DNA from: Acidobacteriaceae bacterium
Lineage (GTDB): Bacteria; Acidobacteriota; Terriglobia; Terriglobales; Acidobacteriaceae
Assembly (NCBI GenBank): GCA_030040425.1
Contig: JASHTS010000285.1
Coordinates: 1 to 39,615, forward strand
Length of the DNA: 39,615 nucleotides
Direction: 5' to 3'
A program made the position numbers and the translations under genes. Of this stretch, positions 19,301-25,564 are shown one piece after another. Each line of letters begins with the position of its first letter. Within the stretch, counting starts at the first letter, position 1. Below the pieces are notes generated by a model. It made no database searches. It was not told where the DNA came from and saw nothing but the letters and a program-made list of their open reading frames with translations.

Positions 19301-20363
19301 TGCGCGGCGTAGGCACGCTGAAGGTGCTGGGAGCGCCTCCGCTCACGAAACGCCCTTCCTGGATGTCTCCGAAGAAAAACAGGTGGTTCTTGATGATGGG
19401 CCCACCCAGAGTAGCTCCGAACTGGTTCATGTGAAACGGCGCAACTTTCGAGCCGGGAGACTGGTTCCAGACCAGCGCGTCGAACATCGTATTCCTCACG
19501 TATTCCCAGGCGTCGCCGTGGATCTGGTTGGTGCCGGACTTGGTGGTGGCGTTGAACACGGCGGCGTGGCCGCGCCCGATTTCCGCGCTGTAATTGCTGG
19601 TTTCAATTTTGAATTCGGCGATGGCATCGGGAGGTGGCATCAGATTGTAACTGGATCCGTTGACGTAGTCGCTGTTGCTGACGTTGTCGTCGACGCCGTC
19701 AAGCATGTAGTTGTTCTGCTCTTCGTGCTGGCCGTTGGAGGAGAAATCCCCGTTGCCGGAGCCGCGGCCCACGTAGGGCGTCGAGCCCGGCGCCGATTGC
19801 GCAATAAAGACAAGGTTGCGATTCGCCAGCGGTGCGTCGTTCAAAAACTTGGCGTCGACATCGACCGCCGTCTCCGCGGTCTGCGTCTGCATCAACGGCG
19901 CCGCAGAGGTGACGGTGACCGTCTCCGTCGCCTTGCCCGGCCGGAGCGTAAGCGGGATGTTGAGCCGGTCGGTCACATGCACCACGATGTTCTGCTGCTG
20001 GGTGGTCTCGAAATTGGGCGCCGCGGCGGCGACCATGTAATTCCCGGTCTTGATGGGGGCAAAGAAATACTCGCCGCTGGCGTTGGATTTGGTCCGCAAC
20101 ACCAGGCCGGTGTCGACATCTGTCAGGGTCACATCGGCGTTGGCAATCGCCGCGCCCGTGCTGTCGGTCACCACGCCGATGATGGCGCCCTGGTCCGCCT
20201 GCGCAAGCGCCCTCTGCGCGCAGCTTGCCAGAAGGAGAAACATAACCACGGCGAGGCAGCGCAGGAGGCGCGGAGCTGCAGCCATCGCTGGATCGCCGGT
20301 TGACTTCGGAGTCGGTTGGTTTACGCTCGCTGGCTCAAGGATTGCAAGTGATTCGTTGGGCAT
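16335..20363 (-). CDS. Oar-like TonB-dependent receptor with N-terminal carboxypeptidase-regulatory-like domain
   Basis: 1,342 residues from ATG 20363, which has GGAGG eight bases upstream. After ~25 polar residues comes a signal peptide (LLRCLAVVMFLLLASCAQRALAQ). A CarboxypepD_reg-like domain follows (about 57-145: GAIIGVVTDSTGAAIANADVTLTD). The plug domain includes NNYMLDGVDDN. The C-terminal ~1,000 residues alternate as an outer-membrane barrel ending in LEFRADAFNVLNHPSFGNP and a terminal aromatic QFSAKYVF. Acidobacterial genomes hold many such receptors beside glycosidase genes, where they are thought to import oligosaccharides. No SusD-like partner is present. It heads the leftward operon with GH42, DUF6259-like and six-hairpin genes. 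An upstream open frame reaches 20489 but overlaps the predicted promoter, so the shorter start is favoured. Confidence 0.88.
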   Translation of the reverse strand: MPNESLAILEPASVNQPTPKSTGDPAMAAAPRLLRCLAVVMFLLLASCAQRALAQADQGAIIGVVTDSTGAAIANADVTLTDVDTGLVLRTKSNASGEYFFAPIKTGNYMVAAAAPNFETTQQQNIVVHVTDRLNIPLTLRPGKATETVTVTSAAPLMQTQTAETAVDVDAKFLNDAPLANRNLVFIAQSAPGSTPYVGRGSGNGDFSSNGQHEEQNNYMLDGVDDNVSNSDYVNGSSYNLMPPPDAIAEFKIETSNYSAEIGRGHAAVFNATTKSGTNQIHGDAWEYVRNTMFDALVWNQSPGSKVAPFHMNQFGATLGGPIIKNHLFFFGDIQEGRFVSGGAPSTFSVPTPRMRQGDFSELLNPVWTTGSCPTVLYVPNANTGTYTCKSNVVSAGPTGTLQQYGSSQYTYDGYTFAPGQNVFAPGQIDSVAQKIMQMYPCPNYASTGQPNFGQPNGGWTPGNCNTASDTDDGPTNNNYQVNLVEDSDPINWGGKLDWNLSSRDLATFSVNYQHVINLYNAPLGPILDGTQSYQGHNQTYLSENYMLNETHTFSPTLINEFRFGFNFGNWGNLQYNYNQNIASTLGLNGVPVNTALQEGGLPTIGFPNGSSYYTTLGTHGNDPAHEGMNEYQVFDNVTRVIGNHSLKMGFEAMPQRWYSTNASQPLGSYSFNGMFTSVTGLGGPSGFAAADFLALGTLPGGTYTTTDNMQAATISTFSYTHFVLQYFAGYIQDDWKVSPTLTLNFGARYEYFTPKREQSNQLANFVWENGTVTPNGAVGASKLVFPEADEGITLDPSLVAELDADNVQVAFTSNPYLSSFPKANWSPRIGAAYQFDGKTVARIGAGVFMGGFEPGGGAANILNPPFVMNASVPQLPTCTEGTYCESQNAFGNTLEGGLGGFLAAGGIEHYATFPSVGEEDPVMHMPYTMNYNLSVQRSITPTSTITASYVGSLGRHLVTGINNPDMPLAITIGGQQLNGLTPAPHLSGQFWMSWAGASSYNALQVVGQKQYGNGLSFLATYTWAHAFDNTTDLLGGDYGAYKQAALIPIKYEWGQSGYDVRHRIWADVDYDLPFGVGRQFVNRPGILDELIGGWKTDMEWWGETGEPFTVGISRIGGWQNANGGLSNSAIKVGNPYSNSLSAPPQSANAITASNMTTGAASNTAANVCAAQTRTRARWFNPCAFADPLGVINTSNATAVADLAPYATGSFSYYSPAVGADNALADGAFNTSGGPSSLGTAAPYVNGYAAVAPFFGSPKNDVSGPGNWRLNASLFKDFRTFREQYLEFRADAFNVLNHPSFGNPGSTNTDIGANVVAITGPWSDQNLTIDSRFLQFSAKYVF

Positions 20364-20471
20364 TCGATTGACCTCCGTGGATCCGATGCCGTAGTTGATT
20401 TCGGGTCTATCGTGGTGCTCGGCGCGAGAAAGCCTTTCGACGGAGCGCCGGCCCCCGCAGAATTCGCCAGA

Positions 20472-20502
20472 ACAATACCGCATGTGCATATAACCCTGTC
20501 AA
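20472..20502 (-). promoter_or_regulatory. probable promoter of the TonB-receptor operon
   Basis: On the minus strand a perfect -35 TTGACA (20502-20497) is followed after 19 bases by TATTGT (20477-20472). Transcription would begin near 20465 and leave a leader of about 100 bases before the ATG at 20363. The 19-base spacing is one or two longer than ideal, which often goes with activator dependence. One arm of the 13-bp inverted repeat begins 15 bp upstream of the -35 box. Confidence 0.5.
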
Positions 20503-20516
20503 GAGGATTTTGAGAA

Positions 20517-20591
20517 TTCGGTCTCTCAAATTACAAGCTATTTAGTTTCATATATTTCCAAATAAACTTCAGCGCAGCTTGAGAGACCGAA
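20517..20591. promoter_or_regulatory. perfect 13-bp inverted repeat, 62 bp apart, with further half-sites downstream
   Basis: TTCGGTCTCTCAA at 20517-20529 is matched exactly, in reverse complement, by TTGAGAGACCGAA at 20579-20591. The enclosed 49 bases are AT-rich. A third near copy, CGGTCTCTGAA (20632-20642, one mismatch), and a fourth short core, CGGTCTC (20867-20873), lie in the same spacer. The 62-bp offset is close to six helical turns. The arrangement suggests binding sites for one regulator serving the leftward receptor operon and perhaps the rightward isomerase-transporter operon. Confidence 0.55.
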
Positions 20592-20649
20592 CAACGCGAT
20601 GTTCGTTGAAGAGGGCCACACTGAGCGCAACCGGTCTCTGAAGGCCCGT

Positions 20650-20663
20650 GCAATGCGCATTGC
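20650..20663. promoter_or_regulatory. perfect 14-bp palindrome, LacI-type operator candidate
   Basis: GCAATGCGCATTGC reads identically on both strands and has the central CG step typical of LacI/GalR-family operators. It lies between the divergent sugar operons. No regulator gene is present in the window. Assignment to LacI is by shape only. Confidence 0.4.
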
Positions 20664-21100
20664 CCTATCCTATCCTTTCTCCATGGCCTCACTGCGCGTT
20701 CCGAAGAGTGTGTTCCTGCGTAGGCAGCATGACGATTCCGTTCTCCCCGCGGGTTACGACCAGTGTTCGATAAAACACGGGCGCCAGCAACTTGTCGAGG
20801 TTGCAGGTTAGGGAGAAACGAGGCCGCCGGCTCTGCTCGAAATGTCCTGGCGGGCTATTAAGAGATCGGTCTCCTCACCTGGCGACAATTCTGATACACC
20901 CATGCGGCTCTGGTGCAAGCTGCTGACTATGAACAGAATCAGCGCGATCTTCGAGGGGGATTGCCGGGCTTGAGTTGACGCCAAAGGCGAAGGCGCTGTA
21001 AGGTTCTGTGGACGATTTGAGAGAGCGGGTTCCTGAACTTTGCAAGATCGCAGGTTCACAACGTTGTCCGCGCGCGGAACCGGCCCGAATGGAGAGGACG

Positions 21101-22360
21101 ATGAAAGCGGCGCTATCAGTGAATCGATCAACACGGCATGCCCTGGAAGCGGGTGAAGGAATCTTGCGGCTGGCGCCGACTTGGGTCCCGAGAGTCTATT
21201 TGCAGCCCGGCTGCAGGCTCAAGCTCGATCCGCGTGACCTCTACGCCTTCGGCGCGCATCGCGGAGGCATCGACGAACGCTGGTTCGCCTCGACAACCCC
21301 TGCGATGAACGAGCATCGCACCTCCGACGAAGGCCTGAGTTATGTCGTCAGCGAAGACCAGCGTTTTACCTTGAAAGAGGCGGTGGAAGAGGAAGGGGCT
21401 CGGCTGATTGGACGAGCGATGTGGGAGAAATATCGCCGATGGCCGGTGTACAGCAAATTCTTCGACAACTCCGGGCCCATCATGCACCACCTGCACCAGA
21501 ACGATGAGCAGGCAAAGCTCGTAGGCCGCGAAGGCAAACCCGAAGGGTACTATTTCCCTTTGCAGTTAAACGCGACCGTGGGTAATTTTCCTCATACGTA
21601 CTTTGGGCTGGAACCAGGAACCACACGGGAACAGATTCGCTGCTGCCTCGATCGCTGGAACAAAGGCGACAACGGCATTCTGGACTACTCCCGTGCATAT
21701 CGCCTGAAGCCAGGCACAGGCTGGATTGTTCCACCCCGCATTCTGCATGCACCGGGATCTCTGGTCACGTATGAACCCCAGTGGGGCAGCGACGTGCTGG
21801 CCATGTTCCAGTCGATGGTGGAAGGGAGGCCTGTGCCGCGCAGCCTGCTCACGCAGGACGTTCCCGCCGACAAACACGGCGACCTGGATTTCCTGACCGA
21901 CCTGGTGGATTGGCCCGCAAATATGGACGCCGAGTTCAAGAATCATCATTACATCGAGCCAATTGCGGTGGGCGATACGCAGAGCGAGGGCTACATCGAC
22001 AAGTGGATTGTTTTTGGACTCGTGGATGGCCGGCAGAGATTCAGCGCGCGCGAATTGACGCTGATGCCCGGAGTGCGCTGCACGATTCGCGATTCCGGCG
22101 CATCGGGCGTGATCGTAATCCAGGGTTATGGGCGCATCGGAACACTTGAGGTGGATTGCCCTTCGCTGATCCGCTTCGGGCAGATGACGCAGGACGAGGT
22201 CTTCATTTCATACGAAGCGGCGACGGACGGCGTTACCTTTGAGAATCTTTCTCAGACCGATCCGCTGGTTACGCTGCGGTATTTCGGGCCCGACGTTCAT
22301 TGCCATATGCCCCAGGGCTGGTTGAGTCCGAGCGCGAGCTTCGCTTCAGGAGACATGTGA
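21101..22360 (+). CDS. cupin-type sugar isomerase-like protein (mannose-6-phosphate-isomerase-like)
   Basis: 419 residues from ATG 21101, preceded by GGAGAGGACG. The first cupin-like half holds PIMHHLHQNDEQ (His129, His130, His132, Glu136), a metal-site motif, and the second strand pair brings GWIVPPRILHAPGSLVTYEPQ (His216). These resemble the zinc site of type I phosphomannose isomerases, but the overall protein is diverged and I cannot assign its substrate. The C-terminal ~170 residues form a second cupin-like domain. It is cytoplasmic (no signal). Its stop lies two bases before the next gene's ATG, so the two are probably translated together; an isomerase role in the uptake locus is likely. 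Confidence 0.68.
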   Translation: MKAALSVNRSTRHALEAGEGILRLAPTWVPRVYLQPGCRLKLDPRDLYAFGAHRGGIDERWFASTTPAMNEHRTSDEGLSYVVSEDQRFTLKEAVEEEGARLIGRAMWEKYRRWPVYSKFFDNSGPIMHHLHQNDEQAKLVGREGKPEGYYFPLQLNATVGNFPHTYFGLEPGTTREQIRCCLDRWNKGDNGILDYSRAYRLKPGTGWIVPPRILHAPGSLVTYEPQWGSDVLAMFQSMVEGRPVPRSLLTQDVPADKHGDLDFLTDLVDWPANMDAEFKNHHYIEPIAVGDTQSEGYIDKWIVFGLVDGRQRFSARELTLMPGVRCTIRDSGASGVIVIQGYGRIGTLEVDCPSLIRFGQMTQDEVFISYEAATDGVTFENLSQTDPLVTLRYFGPDVHCHMPQGWLSPSASFASGDM

Positions 22361-22362
22361 CG

Positions 22363-23310
22363 ATGCACCAGCAGCATTTTGAAGAAAGCAACAACTGCAT
22401 CCGCGAGCGCTTCAAGGATTTGAAACAAAAATCGCCGGAGAAGCTGAGGACGCGTCTGAATCTCTCGTGGAGCAATTGGGGATTCGGAAGAGAGTCTCTG
22501 GCCGATTCGGCGTCCAGGCTTGCCCGGTCCGGAGTACCGTATATCGAACTGCACGGAAACCACTACGGCCCCGACCTGGGATACAAGGTGGATGAAGCAC
22601 TGACGATTCTCACCGATCATGGGCTGCGCGTTTCCGGTGTGTGCGGCATGTTTTCGGCCGACAACGATCTGGCCAGCAATCGCGCCATTTGCCGCGAGGC
22701 GGCGATCGAATATTTGAAGCGCGAAGTTCCGTTCACGCGCGCCGTGGGCGGAGCATACCTGCTGGTGGTGCCGGGAGCCGTGGGGCGGCCGCAGGAGTAT
22801 GACGAGGTGGAATTCGACCGCTCGGCCGAGACGCTGAGAGCCTGGGCACACCTGTTCAGCGACAATGGCGTGAAGGCGGCCATCGAGCCCATCCGTTCTG
22901 CGGAGGTGAGCCTGGTGCACACGGTTGCCGAGGCCAAGAAATATCTGGAAGCGGTGGACCATCCCGGCGTGGGCCACATCAACGGCGACGTTTACCACAT
23001 GCAGTCGGAGGAACGGCACATTGGTTATGCCATTTTGGATGCCGGGGAAAAACTCGTGAACCTGCACCTGGCCGACAGCAACCGGTGCGCCATGGGCGAT
23101 GGGTCGATGGACGTGTGCACCATTATTCGCGCGCTTTACTTGATTGGCCACAACGCGGAGGGAAGGTTTGTCACCTTCGAACCTCTCGGACCCGGCGGCA
23201 ATCCCTATCCCGCAATGCACGGCAAGCCCGACAAGGCGAAGCTGGATGCACTGGTTTCGACGAGCATTCGTTACTTTCGCGACTGCGAGGGGATGGTGCT
23301 GGCGGAGTAG
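22363..23310 (+). CDS. sugar (phosphate) isomerase/epimerase, AP-endonuclease-2-like TIM barrel
   Basis: 315 residues from ATG 22363, with GGAG ten bases upstream inside the preceding gene. The TIM-barrel motifs of the ketose 3-epimerase / xylose-isomerase-like group are present: GVPYIELHG, LLVVPGAV, AIEPI (Glu175), INGDVYHM (Asp209, His212), LVNLHLADSNR (His235) and FVTFEPL (Glu273). Glu175, Asp209, His235 and Glu273 correspond to the four metal ligands of D-tagatose/D-psicose 3-epimerases, so it should be an active metal-dependent isomerase or epimerase. The substrate is not evident. It probably acts in the cytoplasm after import, together with the adjacent cupin isomerase, and is followed by the symporter. 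Confidence 0.82.
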   Translation: MHQQHFEESNNCIRERFKDLKQKSPEKLRTRLNLSWSNWGFGRESLADSASRLARSGVPYIELHGNHYGPDLGYKVDEALTILTDHGLRVSGVCGMFSADNDLASNRAICREAAIEYLKREVPFTRAVGGAYLLVVPGAVGRPQEYDEVEFDRSAETLRAWAHLFSDNGVKAAIEPIRSAEVSLVHTVAEAKKYLEAVDHPGVGHINGDVYHMQSEERHIGYAILDAGEKLVNLHLADSNRCAMGDGSMDVCTIIRALYLIGHNAEGRFVTFEPLGPGGNPYPAMHGKPDKAKLDALVSTSIRYFRDCEGMVLAE

Positions 23311-23484
23311 CCAGCCTGGGGATCAAACCACGCCAATCGGGACGGACACACGCATGCAGAGCTTTCCCTCCACGCTTGCAGAATCGCAGAAGAAAGCTCC
23401 TGGCCGGGCTCTTTTCTCGCAACGCAACGATGGCAGTCCTTCAGGAACGGCTCCATGATCATTTCCATCACCCAGGATGTGACG

Positions 23485-25179
23485 ATGGCGGTTCTTGAAA
23501 GGGCCGGCAGGCTCATCTCTCTTTCCTTCTCCGACCTGCTGATCATCGGCCTTTACTTTGCCATGGTGCTCGGCATCGGCATCTACCTGCGCCGCTATGC
23601 CGCCACGTCAAAAGATTTTTTCCTCGCCGGCCGCGAGATGAGCGCCTGGGTTGCGGGCCTGAGTTTTCTCTCGGCGAATCTCGGCGCCATCGAGCTGATG
23701 GGCTGGTCTGCCTCCACTTACCAGTACGGCATCCTGGCCGCGCACTTCTACTGGATCGCGGCCTTCCCATCCATGGTGCTGCTCGGGCTGGTGATGATGC
23801 CGTTCTACTACATCTCCAAGACGCACTCCGTGCCCGGCTACCTGCAACTGCGTTATGGCGAGGCGGCGCGCGCGCTGGCGGGCATCTCCTTCGCGTTCAT
23901 GACTGTCCTGATGTCGGGCATCAATATGTATGCCATGGCGCTGGTGATGAAAGTGGTTTTGGGCTGGAACATCCACTTCAGCATCTGGGTTTCATCGCTT
24001 ACCGTCGCGGTGTACGTGGCGCTGGGCGGATTGTATTCGGCGATCTTCAACGAAGTGTTGCAGTTCTTTCTTATCTGGCTGGGCGCGCTCGCCATCCCCG
24101 TGCTGGGCATGATCGAGGTGGGCGGCTGGAGCGGGCTTAAGGAACGGATTTTCGAGCGCATGCACACCAACGACTACGTGCATTTGTGGAGTACGTTGGG
24201 ATCGTTCTCCTCAAACCCTATGGGCGTGCACTGGACGGGCATCGTCTTCGGGCTCGGCGGGGCGATTGCCTGCGGCTATTGGACGACGGATTTCCTGGTG
24301 GTGCAGAGGGCGATGGCGGCCAAAGACCTGCGCTCGGCGCAACTGGCGCCCATCATTGCGTCCTATTTCAAAATGATTGTGCCTTTGATCGTCATCCTAC
24401 CCGGGCTGCTGGGTTTGGCGGTGCTGCCCTACAAACTGGTTCCGCAGAGCGCGGCCGGGACGGGCATGCACAGCTACAACGAGGTGCTGCCGTTGATGCT
24501 GGCGCGCTACTGCGGGCCGGGGCTGCTCGGACTGGGCGTCACCGCGCTGATTGCCGGATTCATGAGCGGCATGGCCGGCAACGTGAGCGCCTTCGCCACA
24601 GTGTGGACCTACGACATCTACCAGCCCTTTATCGTCAAAGGAAAATCGGAAGCTCACTATGTGCGCGTCGGACGCTGGTGCACGATCCTGGGCGTGTTTT
24701 TGAGCATCGGCACGGCGTATTTTGTCACTAATTTCAAAAGCATCATGGATTACATGCAGGCGTTGGTGGGGTTCTTCATTTCCCCCCTCTTCGGCGCCGT
24801 GTTGCTGGGAATGTTGTGGAAACGCACGACGCCGAAGGGCGGGTTCTGGGGATTGCTATCCGGTACGGGATCTTCTGTGGCGATGTACACCGCCGTCAAG
24901 GTTCACCCCGCGTGGATTCGCTACGTGGCGCTTTCGTCCGACGCTAAAGACATGGCTGAGAACGTCTATCGCGCGTTGTGGTCGCTGCTCATCTGCATTG
25001 GAGTAACGTTGGTGGTGAGCCTGTTTACAGCCCCCAAGCCGGACGAGGAGCTGGTGGGACTGGTGTGGAGCACGACTGAAATTCCGAAATACGAAAAGCT
25101 GCCGGTCGGGGCGCAGCCCATCTTTTGGGCGGCCGGCGTGGCCATCTTCTTCGGGATTCTGCAGTGGATGTTTTGGTAG
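23485..25179 (+). CDS. sodium/solute symporter (SSS family)
   Basis: 564 residues with about 13-14 hydrophobic membrane segments. The SSS pattern is visible: SFSDLLIIGLYFAMVLGIGIYLRRYAA, DFFLAGREMSAWVAGLSFLSANLGAIELMG (the conserved stretch after the first helix), GLYSAIFNEVLQFF and GFMSGMAGNVSAFATVWTYDIY. Sodium-driven members carry sugars such as glucose or galactose, myo-inositol, sialic acid or amino acids. Here, between sugar isomerases and downstream of a glycosidase operon, a sugar is the most likely cargo. ATG 23485 follows AGGA at seven bases; an ATG at 23455 would add ten residues with a poorer ribosome site. It is followed 38 bases later by a small membrane protein. Confidence 0.9.
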   Translation: MAVLERAGRLISLSFSDLLIIGLYFAMVLGIGIYLRRYAATSKDFFLAGREMSAWVAGLSFLSANLGAIELMGWSASTYQYGILAAHFYWIAAFPSMVLLGLVMMPFYYISKTHSVPGYLQLRYGEAARALAGISFAFMTVLMSGINMYAMALVMKVVLGWNIHFSIWVSSLTVAVYVALGGLYSAIFNEVLQFFLIWLGALAIPVLGMIEVGGWSGLKERIFERMHTNDYVHLWSTLGSFSSNPMGVHWTGIVFGLGGAIACGYWTTDFLVVQRAMAAKDLRSAQLAPIIASYFKMIVPLIVILPGLLGLAVLPYKLVPQSAAGTGMHSYNEVLPLMLARYCGPGLLGLGVTALIAGFMSGMAGNVSAFATVWTYDIYQPFIVKGKSEAHYVRVGRWCTILGVFLSIGTAYFVTNFKSIMDYMQALVGFFISPLFGAVLLGMLWKRTTPKGGFWGLLSGTGSSVAMYTAVKVHPAWIRYVALSSDAKDMAENVYRALWSLLICIGVTLVVSLFTAPKPDEELVGLVWSTTEIPKYEKLPVGAQPIFWAAGVAIFFGILQWMFW

Positions 25180-25217
25180 GCAAGGGGAAGGCGGGCTCAC
25201 CGGACGAGGAGTCAAAG

Positions 25218-25430
25218 ATGCGGGAACGCAAACACATGCTGCCGGTGTGGTTTTTTGTTGGGATACTGCTGTTCCTTTACGGAATCATCATCCTCATCAC
25301 TTCGCTGGAGGAGTGGCCACATCCGCCGGCGGTGATGTTGTCGAATTTGCATCCCGGCGTCTGGGCTGGGATCATGTTGCTGATCATCGGCGGGTTCTAT
25401 TCGGTTCACTTCCGGCCGAGGCGCAAGTAG
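25218..25430 (+). CDS. 70-residue two-helix membrane protein downstream of the symporter
   Basis: The ATG at 25218 is preceded by GAGGAG at seven bases. The product MRERKHMLPVWFFVGILLF continues to a second segment, LHPGVWAGIMLLIIGGFYSVHF, and ends RPRRK. Two membrane helices are separated by a polar loop with LEEWPHPPAV, a hairpin with basic ends. It belongs to no family I recognise. Position and operon spacing suggest an accessory or stabilising subunit of the symporter, as small proteins are for some SSS carriers, but this is inference. Confidence 0.7.
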   Translation: MRERKHMLPVWFFVGILLFLYGIIILITSLEEWPHPPAVMLSNLHPGVWAGIMLLIIGGFYSVHFRPRRK

Positions 25431-25564
25431 CTTGCGGACCGGATCATCATTCGCGGCCAAAGCAAGCCGCTCCGCCAGCGACCTCACGGGCAGGAAATGT
25501 TTCCCACAGACGATGTGCGGTGGGGTTACCGCTGCGAGGGCGAACACGCGTACAAAAGGTCCGT

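Larger units (their letters stand above)
20364..21100. other. 737-bp divergent regulatory spacer
   Basis: This gene-free stretch separates the TonB-receptor operon from the isomerase-symporter operon. It holds the leftward promoter, the paired and partial GGTCTCT sites and the 14-bp palindrome listed separately. On the plus strand a weak -35/-10 pair, TTGACG (20975-20980) and TGTAAG (20997-21002) at 16-base spacing, could serve the rightward operon. Short open frames here show no family features and are not called as genes. Confidence 0.5.

Noticed and set aside
18429-20303. 624-residue plus-strand open frame inside the TonB receptor gene
   Set aside because: It lies entirely opposite the receptor, has no domain pattern, and is Val/Arg/His-rich as antisense frames in high-GC DNA are.
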